Notes under the pieces: generated by a model
What the model was told of the DNA's origin: nothing
The model's input: the letters and a program-made list of their open reading frames with translations, nothing else
The model's database searches: none
Source of the DNA: Geminicoccus sp035556675
GTDB lineage: Bacteria; Pseudomonadota; Alphaproteobacteria; Geminicoccales; Geminicoccaceae
NCBI RefSeq assembly: GCF_035556675.1
Contig: NZ_DATMFZ010000162.1
Span: 1-52,586 of the forward strand
Length of the DNA stretch: 52,586 nt
Reading direction: 5' to 3'
Shown: piece after piece, positions 32,084 to 41,083 of the stretch
Layout of the letters: each line of letters begins with the position of its first letter
Numbering within the stretch: position 1 is the first letter of the stretch
Translations under genes and position numbers: made by a program

Positions 32084-33712
32084 TCAGGCAGCCATCGGCC
32101 GAGTGGTCTTGGCGAGCTCACGGAAGTTGTCACGGATATGCTCCGCGGCGCGGATCGCCAATGCCGTCACCGTCGGGGTGGGGTTGACCACGCCGCCCGT
32201 GGTCAGCACCGAGCCGTCGATGATGAACAGGTTCGGCACGTCCCAGCACTGCTGGTGCTTGTTGACCACCGACATGTCCGGCGACTTGCCCATCCGCGCG
32301 GTGCCGAGCAGATGCCAGGCCGGCGTGCGGTAGATGCCGTGCTCGTCCATGTAGTCCTGGAGCTTGTACTCGAACGCACCCGTCGCCTTGGCGATGTCGA
32401 CCAGCCGGTCGGACATGAACTTCATCATCTTCATGTCGTTCTCGCCCGGCCGGTAGTGCAACTCCGCCACCGGCACCCCGTCGGCGTCGCGCTGCGTGGC
32501 CGACAGCGTCACCCGGTTGTCCGGGTTGGGCAGATCGTCGCCGATCCCGAAGATCCCGAAGTTCCGCCCGAAATGGCGCCGGAACCACTGGTGATGGCCC
32601 TTGCCCCAGGGCGCGCGCGCCTGGGTCATGTGGCCATTGGCCTGCTCGCCGGCACCGCCGGTGGTGACGCAGTTGAAGTTGAAGCCGTTGACGAAGCCGC
32701 GGCTGGTGTCGGTCTCCGCGAACTCGCGCGAGATCAGCGCCGCCACGTAGCCGGTATGGGAGGCCAGCGGCTCGTCGACCCACATCTCGCAGGCGACCAG
32801 CGTGTGGTGCAGCAGGTTGCGGCCGACCTGGTCCGAGCTGTTGGCGAGGTTGTCGGAGGCCAGCAGGAGGCGCGGCGTGCCGACACCATTGGCCGCCAAC
32901 ACCACCACGTCGGCGGTCACCTTGTGCTGCCGGCCGGTGTTGCGGTCGACATAGATCGCCCCGGTGGCGCGGCCCGAGCGGTCCTTCTCGATCCGGATCA
33001 CCCGGGCATAGGTGCGCAGCTCGGTACCCGCCTCCAGCGCCCTGGGCCAGACCGACAGCGAGAACTTGCTCATCGAGCCGCGCGGGCAGCCGGTGCAGAT
33101 CCCGCAGCCATTGCAGGCCGGCCTGCCATCATAGTCCGAGGAGATCACGCCCGCCGGCACCGGCCACCAGTGCCAGCCGAGCTTGTCGAACGCCTCCGCC
33201 ATCTTCCGGGCAGGTGCGCCCATCGGCAAAGGTCCGGTCGGGTAGGCCGGATGGGCCGGCATGGCCGGGTCGCCCTCCAGGCCGCTCACCCCGATCAGCG
33301 CATCGGCTTTCTCGTAATAGGGAGCGATGTCCTCATAAGTGATCGGCCAATCCGGCTGCAGCCCGTGCTCGGTGCCCTTGCGGAAGTCGGACGGGCGGTA
33401 GCGCGGCCAGAGCGCGCCATAGACATTGGTCGAGCCACCGACCCCGTTCCACATCAGGACCTGGGAGCTGTCGCTGTTGACCGGGAAGTCGTCGGCGTTC
33501 GGCCGGCGGACATTGACGTCCGCGTTCCAGCGGGTGCGCCGGTCCCATTGCCAGTCCGGCCGGTAGTGCGGGTGCTCTCTTGGCTCCACCCAGCCGCCCT
33601 GCTCCAGGCAGATCACGTGCAGTCCGGCCTCGGCCAGGACCAGCGAGGCCAGGGAGCCGGTAGCACCCGAACCGATGATCAGGACGTCGGCATGATCGTT
33701 ACGCGCGGCCAT
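32084..33712 (-). CDS. GMC-family FAD oxidoreductase (gluconate 2-dehydrogenase large-subunit type)
   Basis: A 542-residue flavoprotein. The FAD-binding Rossmann motif DVLIIGSGATGSLASLVLAEAG starts at residue 9, NGVGGSTNVYGAL near 87 is the GMC signature region, and the C-terminal catalytic His-containing segment ends PTPTVTALAIRAAE. Four cysteines near residue 200 are spaced CxxCxxCxxC, reminiscent of the iron-sulfur site of FAD-dependent glucose dehydrogenases. It likely oxidises a sugar hydroxyl. There is no signal peptide, and no cytochrome subunit gene is nearby. Its start overlaps the subunit-3 gene by 14 nt. Confidence 0.9.
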   Translation of the reverse strand: MAARNDHADVLIIGSGATGSLASLVLAEAGLHVICLEQGGWVEPREHPHYRPDWQWDRRTRWNADVNVRRPNADDFPVNSDSSQVLMWNGVGGSTNVYGALWPRYRPSDFRKGTEHGLQPDWPITYEDIAPYYEKADALIGVSGLEGDPAMPAHPAYPTGPLPMGAPARKMAEAFDKLGWHWWPVPAGVISSDYDGRPACNGCGICTGCPRGSMSKFSLSVWPRALEAGTELRTYARVIRIEKDRSGRATGAIYVDRNTGRQHKVTADVVVLAANGVGTPRLLLASDNLANSSDQVGRNLLHHTLVACEMWVDEPLASHTGYVAALISREFAETDTSRGFVNGFNFNCVTTGGAGEQANGHMTQARAPWGKGHHQWFRRHFGRNFGIFGIGDDLPNPDNRVTLSATQRDADGVPVAELHYRPGENDMKMMKFMSDRLVDIAKATGAFEYKLQDYMDEHGIYRTPAWHLLGTARMGKSPDMSVVNKHQQCWDVPNLFIIDGSVLTTGGVVNPTPTVTALAIRAAEHIRDNFRELAKTTRPMAA

Positions 33713-34217
33713 GGCGCTCTCCCAGATGATCGAGGCCCGAAATGTCGACCGGCTTGACCTCGTCGGTCGGGATGTAGAAGCCGCGATTGTGCTTCGGCCG
33801 GTCGCGCTCGCGGTCGAACGGCTCCAGACGGTAGCCCTTGAAGATCGGCACCGGGTCGTAGGGCTGGCCGAGTGCCCGGATCGCCGGGATCACACCGGGG
33901 CTCTCGTAGTAGCCGAGATAGGTGGCCGTGCGGATCAGCGTGAACAGCCTGGGCTGGCTCGCCTCCAGCTTGGCGACCACGCTCGTCCGCTGCTCCTCGT
34001 CCAGCGGCCCGAGCGGTCCGCCGCAAGCCTCGAGCGCCTGCTCGACCTGAAGGAGCGCATCCTCGCCCAACTCCTCCAGGAGCCGCATCCCGAGAATGCC
34101 ATGCACGCCTGCCAGCGACGCGGAAGGCCAGTCGTCCTCGCCCGGAATCAGCACGTCGACCAGGTCACGCAGCATGGTCGACAGCCGTATGGCCTCGCTC
34201 ACCCCAACCACTCCCAT
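33699..34217 (-). CDS. Gluconate 2-dehydrogenase subunit 3-like protein
   Basis: A 172-residue protein of the small-subunit family that accompanies membrane GMC dehydrogenases (LVDVLIPGEDDWPSASLAGVHG near 17-38 and a C-terminal RGFYIPTDEVKPVDI). In the family this subunit often carries a Tat signal that exports the FAD subunit; none is visible here, so the complex is probably cytoplasmic. The ATG at 34217 overlaps the stop of the ATPase gene. Partner of the GMC protein encoded next. Confidence 0.82.
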   Translation of the reverse strand: MGVVGVSEAIRLSTMLRDLVDVLIPGEDDWPSASLAGVHGILGMRLLEELGEDALLQVEQALEACGGPLGPLDEEQRTSVVAKLEASQPRLFTLIRTATYLGYYESPGVIPAIRALGQPYDPVPIFKGYRLEPFDRERDRPKHNRGFYIPTDEVKPVDISGLDHLGERHGRA

Positions 34218-35308
34218 CACAGTCTTGCTTCCGACGCGGGATCGAACAGATGGACCCGCGCCGCCAGCGCGCCGAAGCGCACCTTTGCCCCCACTGCCGG
34301 CGCCTCGTCCGGCTCGCACAATCCCTTGACCGCCTGCCCGCCGATCTCGGCATCCACGTAGGAGACCGGCCCGATCGGCTCGACCAGGAACACGTCGCCC
34401 TCCAGGGTCAGGTCGCGCTGGGCGTTCGCCATCAGGTCGGTCGGGCGGATGCCCAGGATCGCCTTCCGCCCGCCCCGGATCGCGCCCAGGCTCTGCTCGG
34501 CCACCACGCCGGTCGGCAGGGACAGCACGGTCTGGCCGACCCGGCAGCGGATCACCCCGTCCTCCAGCCCGGTCTCGACCTCGAAGAAGTTCATGGCCGG
34601 GCTGCCGATGAAGCTCGCCACGAACAGGTTGGCGGGCTTGCGGTACACCTCCATGGGCGGCCCGATCTGCTGCAGCTTGCCCGCCCGCATCACCGCGACC
34701 CGGTCGGACAGCACCATGGCCTCCTCCTGGTCATGGGTGACGAACACCGCGGTCGTGCCGATCTCGCGCTGCAGCCGCTTGATCTCGGTGCGGGTCTTCA
34801 CCCGGAGCGAGGCGTCCAGGTTGGACAAGGGCTCGTCCATCAGCAGCACGGCCGGGTTGCGCACCACCGCGCGGCCCACCGCGACGCGCTGGCGCTGCCC
34901 GCCCGAGAGCTGCACGGGCTTGCGGTCCAGCAGGGCGCCCAGGTCCAGCATGTCGGCGGCAGCATCGATCTGCCTGCCGATCGTCGCCTCGTCGAGCCGC
35001 TGCTGGCGCAGGCCGAACGCGATATTGTCGCGCACGCTCATGTGCGGGTAGAGCGCGTAGTCCTGGAACACCATGGCGATGTTGCGCTCATGCGGATCGC
35101 GCTCGGTGACGTCGGTCCCGTCGAACAGGATCGAGCCCGCCGACGGCTTTTCCAGCCCGGCGATGCAGCCGAGCGCCGTGCTCTTGCCGCAGCCCGACGG
35201 TCCCAGCAGCGTCAGGAACTCGCCGTCGGGCAGCTCGATGTCGAGCCCGGCCACCGCGAACACGGCGCCGAACTGCTTGGTCAAACGGTCGAGCTTGACG
35301 CTGGCCAC
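34217..35308 (-). CDS. Sugar ABC importer ATPase, UgpC/MsmX/MalK type (CUT1)
   Basis: A 363-residue ATPase with Walker A GPSGCGKST (about 36-44), signature LSGGQRQRVAVGRA (near 133-146), Walker B VLLMDEPLSNLDA and the switch histidine in FVTHDQEEA. A C-terminal TOBE/OB regulatory domain (about 235-363) is typical of CUT1 ATPases. It serves the fused permease and binding protein encoded immediately upstream. Starts 13 nt after the permease gene. Confidence 0.95.
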   Translation of the reverse strand: MASVKLDRLTKQFGAVFAVAGLDIELPDGEFLTLLGPSGCGKSTALGCIAGLEKPSAGSILFDGTDVTERDPHERNIAMVFQDYALYPHMSVRDNIAFGLRQQRLDEATIGRQIDAAADMLDLGALLDRKPVQLSGGQRQRVAVGRAVVRNPAVLLMDEPLSNLDASLRVKTRTEIKRLQREIGTTAVFVTHDQEEAMVLSDRVAVMRAGKLQQIGPPMEVYRKPANLFVASFIGSPAMNFFEVETGLEDGVIRCRVGQTVLSLPTGVVAEQSLGAIRGGRKAILGIRPTDLMANAQRDLTLEGDVFLVEPIGPVSYVDAEIGGQAVKGLCEPDEAPAVGAKVRFGALAARVHLFDPASEARL

Positions 35309-35321
35309 GTGGTCTCCTCGC

Positions 35322-37265
35322 TCAGCCTTTGATCGAGCCGGACAGCATGCCGCTGACCAGCCAGCGCTGGAACAACAACGCGAGCACGACCGGCGGGATC
35401 ACCGCCAGCACGGATGCCGCGAACATCGGCCCGTAGTCGTAGAACCGGAGCTGGACGAGGAAGCCCGCGATGATCACCGGGATGGTCTGCGCATTGGGCG
35501 TGCCGGTCAGGATCAGGGCGAAGATGAACTCGTTCCAGCTCACCATGAAGCAGAAGATCGCGGTCGCCACCAGGCCCGGCAGGGACACCGGCAGCACGAT
35601 CTTCCAGATCGCCTTCAGGCGCGAGCAGCCGTCCACCAGCGCCGCCTTCTCCAGGTTCGGCGGCAGGCCCTCGAAATAGCCCTTCATCATCCAGGTCGAG
35701 AGCGGCAGGATCAGCGAGCAGTAGGCGATCACCAGCCCGGTGCGCGTGTCCAGCAGCCCCAGCGTCTTGAACACCAGGAAGAAGGGCAGGATCAGGGCCA
35801 GCGACGGGGTCATGCGGGTGAGCATCAGCCCCCAGAGCGTGCCGCTCATCAGCCGGCTCTTGCCCGAACGGGCATAGGCGTAGCCGGCGAGTCCGCCCAG
35901 GATCAGGTTCACCACCGTCACCGCGACTGCCACGATCAGGCTGTTCCAGATGCCGAACGGCACGCGCGACGCCTGCACGCTGGACTGGCCGCCGGTGGCG
36001 GTGTCGGGGAACAGGACGTAGCGGAAGTTCTCCAGCGTGAACGGTCCCGGCACGACGGTGGCCGGCTGGCGCACTAGGTCGGCCGAGGCCTGCAGGCTCA
36101 TGATCACCAGCCAGGCGAACGGCACGAACGACCAGACGAAGATCAGCACGACCGCCGTCCACATCGCGATCTTGCCGATGAGATGCCGGGTCCGCGGCGA
36201 GAAGGTCTTGCGCGGCGTGTAGGCCGGCAGGCGCATCAGCCGCGCCTTGGTGTGCCGCACGCCCTCGATCACCGCCTGCTTCAGGTTGGACGGGTCGGCC
36301 GGCTCCAGCGTGGTCGGCGCCGCCAGCGCCTTGACCCCGGCCGAGGTCGGGAAGAACAGCTTCAGGTAGAGCCAGGCCAGCACCAGGCAGAGGATGGTCA
36401 GGATGTAGAGGATCGCCGCACCTTCGCCCATCCGCATGAACTGGAAGGCCATGGCGTAGCCCATCCAGGAGAACACGGTGGTGGCGCTGCCCGGACCGCC
36501 CTTGGTCATGGTCCAGAACAGGTCGAAGGCCATGATCGAGTTGATCGTGGTCAGGATCATGATCAGCAGCAGCATGGGCCGGAGCCATGGCACCGTGATC
36601 TTGAAGAACCGCGTCACCGGCCCGGCCCCGTCGATCAGGGCCGCCCGGTGCAGGTTGTCCGGCATCGACTGCAAGCCGGCCAGGATCAGCAGGGCGGTGA
36701 GCGGCGCCTGGTTCCAGACATGGACCAGCGCCACGACCGCGAACGCCACGGTGCCGCTGCCCAGCCACGGGATCGCCTGGCTGGTCAGGCCGAGGTCGAG
36801 CAGCAGGCCGTTCAGCGGCCCGTAGGAGCCGTCGAACACCCAGCCCCAGAGCACGCCGACCGTGACCGGCGCCATCGCCCAGGGAATGAGCACGACCGAG
36901 CGCAGCAGGCCGCGCCCGGGGAAACGCATGTTGAGGACCAGCGCCATCCCCATGCCGAGCGCCAAGCCCGCCGCGACCGTCACGCCGGCGAAGATCGCGG
37001 TGCGGACCAGGGCCCAGATGAAGTCCGGCTGGGGGATGATCGAGGTGTAGTTGCCGAGCCCGACGAAGATCCACTTGCGCGTCAGCATGTTGATGCGGTG
37101 CAGGCTGAGCGCCAGCGAGTAGATCAGCGGCAGGCCGATCACCAGGAACACGACCAGCAGCGTCGGGAAGCTCAGGAGGAACGGCAGCCAGTCCCGCTTC
37201 TCCTTGCGGGCAGGGGCCGCCGTGCTGCCGCCCAATGCCAGGTCGCGTACGGTCGTGCTCGCCAC
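35322..37265 (-). CDS. Fused CUT1 ABC permease (MalF-like plus MalG-like in one chain)
   Basis: A 647-residue inner-membrane protein in which two permeases that are normally separate are joined. The first (about 25-310) has its ATPase-coupling EAA loop at AALIDGAGPVTRFFKITVP (near 232). The second (about 365-647) has EKAALVDGCSRLKAIWKIVLP (near 550). A charged linker of about 50 residues (near 315-365) joins them, consistent with a cytoplasmic connection. No stop or frameshift is seen between the halves. It begins 4 nt after the binding-protein gene. Confidence 0.93.
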   Translation of the reverse strand: MASTTVRDLALGGSTAAPARKEKRDWLPFLLSFPTLLVVFLVIGLPLIYSLALSLHRINMLTRKWIFVGLGNYTSIIPQPDFIWALVRTAIFAGVTVAAGLALGMGMALVLNMRFPGRGLLRSVVLIPWAMAPVTVGVLWGWVFDGSYGPLNGLLLDLGLTSQAIPWLGSGTVAFAVVALVHVWNQAPLTALLILAGLQSMPDNLHRAALIDGAGPVTRFFKITVPWLRPMLLLIMILTTINSIMAFDLFWTMTKGGPGSATTVFSWMGYAMAFQFMRMGEGAAILYILTILCLVLAWLYLKLFFPTSAGVKALAAPTTLEPADPSNLKQAVIEGVRHTKARLMRLPAYTPRKTFSPRTRHLIGKIAMWTAVVLIFVWSFVPFAWLVIMSLQASADLVRQPATVVPGPFTLENFRYVLFPDTATGGQSSVQASRVPFGIWNSLIVAVAVTVVNLILGGLAGYAYARSGKSRLMSGTLWGLMLTRMTPSLALILPFFLVFKTLGLLDTRTGLVIAYCSLILPLSTWMMKGYFEGLPPNLEKAALVDGCSRLKAIWKIVLPVSLPGLVATAIFCFMVSWNEFIFALILTGTPNAQTIPVIIAGFLVQLRFYDYGPMFAASVLAVIPPVVLALLFQRWLVSGMLSGSIKG

Positions 37266-37269
37266 CAGC

Positions 37270-38598
37270 TCAGTCCGGATACATCTGCTTCAGCTCGTCG
37301 TACTTGGCCTGCAGCCGGTCGACGAGCTGGTCCTGGCTGGTCTGGCCGCGGAAATAATCCTGCGCCTCGCCCATCATGTACCAGTCCCATTCGGGGAACC
37401 ACACGGACTTGGCGACGTCGCGGGTGGTGCCGGTCTCGTGCTGCTTGCGGGAAACCTCCAGGTCCTTCCACTTGGACATGGCGGCCTCGACGTCGGGGTC
37501 CTCCATGACCTCCTTGTGCGCGGAGCCCAGGCCGAAATCGAGCGCCCAGCGCTTCGCGACATGGTACTGGCCGTCCTTGGCCTTGCCGCCGAAGAACTGC
37601 ATCAGGTTCCAGACGCGCTCCTCGTCGATCGGGTTGGCGCCCATCTGGTAGGCCGCGGTCCAGATGAAGGTGGAGCGGGTCTTGCCCGGCATGATCACGT
37701 TCTTGCAGGCGCCGGCGATCTGCGAGGTCTCGGGCGTGTTGAACACCTTCTGGTCGTATTCGTGGACGACCATGTAGGTGTGCGCGCCGGTCGCGAAGTT
37801 CGGCACCGATTCCGCCTGGTGGGTGAACACGTCCGGCGGGATCAGGCCCTCGTCGTAGAGGGTCTTGTTGAGCGTCAGCACGTCCTTGAACGGCTGGTCG
37901 AACACCGGCTGGAAGTTCTCGTCGAAGACCTTCGCACCCTCGGAATACCACTGCGAGAACAGCGTCCAGGACATCATCGACCAGCCGCGCGCCCAGGCGG
38001 CGATGTACGGATACTCGGCGATCTTGTCCTTCTTCAGCTTGCGGCACTGATCGAGCAGCTCTTCCCAGGTCGTGGGCGGCTCGATCTTCGCCGCTTCCAG
38101 GTGCTTCTCGTTGCACACGAAGCTGTTGAAGCCGGTATAGTAGGGCAGGCCGCCCAGCTCGCCGTTCGGCAGCGACAGGTTCTTGACGTTGATCGCATAC
38201 ATCTTGTCCTTGATCTCATCGAGACCAGGCAAGCCATCGAGGGTCCGGCTCCAGCCCGCCGCGTTCCAGCGCAGCAGCCGGTCCTCCTCGGAATACATCA
38301 TGTCGATATGCTGGCCGCCCATGAGCTTGGTCTCGGCGACCGCATGATATTCGCCAGGCACCAGCTCGTAGGTCACGTTCTCGTCGTAGAGCTTCTTGAA
38401 GGTCTCGACGTTCTCGGCGACGATCTGCGGGTTGTACTGCCAGCCGATGAAGGTCATCGGATCGGCCGGGGCGGCGTGCGCCCGGCTCATCAGCCCGGGC
38501 AGCGCCATGCCCGCCGCGGCGGCCAGACCGCCCTTCAATACCGCGCGCCGGCGCGCCAGGAACGAGTCGAGTTCCGATCGACGGAAAAGGTCGCTCAT
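37270..38598 (-). CDS. Extracellular solute-binding protein, family 1 (Tat-exported)
   Basis: A 442-residue binding protein. A twin-arginine signal (ARRRAVLKGGLAAAAGMALPG near 16-36) precedes cleavage at AHAA, so it is exported folded. The mature part has the MalE/UgpB-type fold (TFIGWQYNPQIVAENVETFKK; WEELLDQCRKLKKDKIAEYPYI). It binds the substrate of the CUT1 importer encoded by the next two genes. ATG 38598 is preferred because GAGGGGG lies nine bases upstream; ATG 38607 would touch it. First gene of the 13-kb leftward operon. Confidence 0.9.
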   Translation of the reverse strand: MSDLFRRSELDSFLARRRAVLKGGLAAAAGMALPGLMSRAHAAPADPMTFIGWQYNPQIVAENVETFKKLYDENVTYELVPGEYHAVAETKLMGGQHIDMMYSEEDRLLRWNAAGWSRTLDGLPGLDEIKDKMYAINVKNLSLPNGELGGLPYYTGFNSFVCNEKHLEAAKIEPPTTWEELLDQCRKLKKDKIAEYPYIAAWARGWSMMSWTLFSQWYSEGAKVFDENFQPVFDQPFKDVLTLNKTLYDEGLIPPDVFTHQAESVPNFATGAHTYMVVHEYDQKVFNTPETSQIAGACKNVIMPGKTRSTFIWTAAYQMGANPIDEERVWNLMQFFGGKAKDGQYHVAKRWALDFGLGSAHKEVMEDPDVEAAMSKWKDLEVSRKQHETGTTRDVAKSVWFPEWDWYMMGEAQDYFRGQTSQDQLVDRLQAKYDELKQMYPD

Positions 38599-38733
38599 CA
38601 GGCTCATCCCCCCTCGGATGACGGTCTCATGCGTCCCGCTCGACCGTCGTGCGGCACGCCTGCGTCTCGGGTGCCCCTTTAGGAATTGGCTTCTATTGGG
38701 CGTTTTCCTGGGCTCTTTCGGATCGTAAACATT

Positions 38734-38748
38734 CTTGAGTGTACTTGA
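38734..38748. promoter_or_regulatory. Direct repeat in the divergent control region
   Basis: CTTGA occurs at 38734-38738 and again at 38744-38748, one helical turn apart, inside an AT-rich island (about 38685-38765) between the divergent transport operon and hydrolase gene. It is a candidate operator for the XRE-cupin regulator encoded at 41084, inferred from position only. No clear sigma70 hexamers can be fixed. Confidence 0.25.
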
Positions 38749-38809
38749 AAACCAGTAAAATGACCGCTCTGCTCTGGGGCGGCACCGATGACGCCGCGAG
38801 GGGGAAAGC

Positions 38810-39961
38810 TTGTTCGATCTGGTCCTGAAAGGCGGCCGCCTGTTCGATCCCGGCCGCAACGTCGACACGGTCGCCGATATTGGCTTCCGCAACGGGCGCG
38901 TGGCCGCCATCGACGCGAACATTCCGGCCGACGCCGCCCGCGACGCCCAGGACGTGACCGGCCTGATCGTCACGCCCGGCCTGATCGACCTGCACACCCA
39001 TGTCTACTGGGGCGGCACCTCGCTCGGCGTGGACGCGGACGAGATGGCCCTGCGCGGCGGCACCACCACCTTCGTCGACGCCGGCAGTGCCGGGGCCGGC
39101 AACTTCAAGGGCTTCCGCCGCCACGTGATCGAGCGGTCGAAGAGCCGGATCCTCTGCTATCTCAACATCTCCTATGCCGGCATCTACGGCTTTTCGAAGA
39201 ACGTGATGGTCGGCGAGTGCGGCGACATCCGCCTGCTCGATGCCCGCGAGGCAGTGGCCTGCGGCCGCGAGCACAGCGACCTGATCGTCGGCATGAAGGC
39301 GCGGATCGGCCGGATCGCCGGCGGCACCAGCGGCATCGCCCCGCTCGACATCATGCTGGAGGCCGCCGACCGGCTGCAGCTCCCCTGCATGACCCATCTG
39401 GACTACCCGCCGCCCGGCCGCTCCGAGGTGATCCCGCGGCTGCGCAAGGGCGACGTGCTGACCCATTGCTACAAGACCTTCCCCAACGACATCCGCGGGG
39501 GCGACGGCCATGTCCGCGCCGAGATCAAGCAGGCGCGCGAGCGCGGCGTCTGGTTCGACATCGGCCACGGCATGGGCTCGCTCGACTTCGAGGTGGCGGA
39601 AGCGATGATCGCGGACGGCTTCTTGCCCGACACGATCTCGTCGGACGTGCATGCGCTCTGCATCGACGGCCCGGCCTTCGACCTCTTGCGCACTTTGTCC
39701 AAGTTCCTCTGCCTGGGCATGACGCTGGAGCAGGTGATCACCGCTGCGACCACCACGCCCGCCCGCGCCATCGACCGCTCCGACCTGGGCAGCCTCGCCA
39801 TCGGTGCGGTCGGCGACGCCACCGTGCTGACCGAGCGGCAGGGCAGCTTCGACTACATGGATTCGCTGGGCCGCAGCATGACCGGCGACCGCCGACTGTT
39901 CTGCCGGGGTCTGGTGCGCGGCGGCGAGTGGACAGAGAACGAGGAGCAGGATCTTGGCTGA
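38810..39961 (+). CDS. Amidohydrolase/deacetylase family metallohydrolase (D-aminoacylase-like)
   Basis: A 383-residue amidohydrolase. It has GLIDLHTHVYW near residue 60 (first metal ligands), GMKARI near 165 (lysine expected to be carboxylated), THLDYPP near 200, THCYKTF near 224 and SSDVH near 280. This layout matches the EF_0837-type hydrolases related to D-aminoacylase and dihydroorotase; these probably remove an acyl group from an N-acyl-D-amino compound. TTG start after GAGGGGGA. It is divergent from the transport operon and overlaps the next gene by 8 nt. Confidence 0.85.
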   Translation: MFDLVLKGGRLFDPGRNVDTVADIGFRNGRVAAIDANIPADAARDAQDVTGLIVTPGLIDLHTHVYWGGTSLGVDADEMALRGGTTTFVDAGSAGAGNFKGFRRHVIERSKSRILCYLNISYAGIYGFSKNVMVGECGDIRLLDAREAVACGREHSDLIVGMKARIGRIAGGTSGIAPLDIMLEAADRLQLPCMTHLDYPPPGRSEVIPRLRKGDVLTHCYKTFPNDIRGGDGHVRAEIKQARERGVWFDIGHGMGSLDFEVAEAMIADGFLPDTISSDVHALCIDGPAFDLLRTLSKFLCLGMTLEQVITAATTTPARAIDRSDLGSLAIGAVGDATVLTERQGSFDYMDSLGRSMTGDRRLFCRGLVRGGEWTENEEQDLG

Positions 39962-41063
39962 GACGGAACGGGGCGTGGACACGCCGGCGCTGGTGATCGA
40001 GAAGCGCGCCTTCGACGCGAACCTCGCGACCATGGCCAGGATCGCGAAGGAGCGCGGCATCCGGCTCCGCCCGCACGCCAAGAGCCACAAATGCGTCACC
40101 ATCGCCAGGGCGCAGATAGCGGCCGGCGCGGTCGGCCAGTGCTGCGCCAAGCTCGGCGAGGTCGAGGTCATGGCGAAGGCCGGCATCCGCGGCCTGCTCC
40201 TGACCACGCCGCTGCGCGGCCCTGAGAAGATCCGCCGCCTGCTGGACGTGCTGCGCATCGCCCCTGATACGACCATCGTGGTCGAGGACGTCCCGGCCGT
40301 CCGCGCGCTGGCCGAGGCGGTGAGTGCCGCCGGCCTTGCTCTGGACCTGCTGATCGACGTCGATGTCGGCACGCACCGCACCGGCCTGACCTCGCCCGAG
40401 GCCGCCCTGGAGGTCGCGAGCGCCATCGCCGCGTCCCCTGGCCTGACCCTGAAGGGCGTCCAGGGCTATGCCGGCCATGTCCAGGCGATCCCTGACTATG
40501 CCGAGCGGCGCGCCCATTCGCACGCGGCGCTGGCGATCATGGGCAAGGTGCGCGACGCCCTGGTGGCGGCCGGCCATCCCTGCCCGATCGTGACCGGCGG
40601 CGGCACCGGCACCCACGATTTCGACCATGAGACCGGGGTGCTGAACGAGCTGCAGGTGGGCTCCTACCTGTTCTCCGACGCGATCTATGACGGGGTCGCC
40701 ATGACCCCCGACGGCGCTCGCCGCTGGCAGAATTCCCTGTTCGTGTACACGACCGTGCTGAGTGCGCAGCATCCGGGCTTCGCCACCACGGATGCCGGCA
40801 TCAAGAGCTTCTCCACCGACCACAATGTCGTGCCCGTGATCGCCCGCGGCGCCCCGGAAGGCTCGACCTACGCCATCTTCGGCGACGAGTTCGGCAAGGT
40901 GGTCCTGCCCGACCCGTCCGCGCGCCTGGAGAACGGCACGCAGCTCGCCTGCATCGTGCCGCACTGCGACCCGAACGTGAACCTGTTCGACCGCTACCAC
41001 GTCGTGGAGGACGGCCGCCTGGTCGACGTCTGGCCGATCGAGGCCCGCGGCAAGGTCGCCTGA
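39954..41063 (+). CDS. D-threonine aldolase / D-serine dehydratase family PLP enzyme
   Basis: A 369-residue fold-type III PLP enzyme. VDTPALVIE opens it, RPHAKSHK (near 38-45) carries the PLP lysine, TGGGTGTHDF (near 220) binds the phosphate, and PHCDPNVNL near the C terminus supplies the His and Cys metal ligands of this family. Members cleave D-threonine-type substrates or eliminate water/ammonia from D-serine-like ones; amino-sugar acid dehydratases are conceivable. TTG start overlapping the hydrolase gene. Confidence 0.87.
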   Translation: MAETERGVDTPALVIEKRAFDANLATMARIAKERGIRLRPHAKSHKCVTIARAQIAAGAVGQCCAKLGEVEVMAKAGIRGLLLTTPLRGPEKIRRLLDVLRIAPDTTIVVEDVPAVRALAEAVSAAGLALDLLIDVDVGTHRTGLTSPEAALEVASAIAASPGLTLKGVQGYAGHVQAIPDYAERRAHSHAALAIMGKVRDALVAAGHPCPIVTGGGTGTHDFDHETGVLNELQVGSYLFSDAIYDGVAMTPDGARRWQNSLFVYTTVLSAQHPGFATTDAGIKSFSTDHNVVPVIARGAPEGSTYAIFGDEFGKVVLPDPSARLENGTQLACIVPHCDPNVNLFDRYHVVEDGRLVDVWPIEARGKVA

Positions 41064-41083
41064 GCGAGGGAGGCGGCGATACG

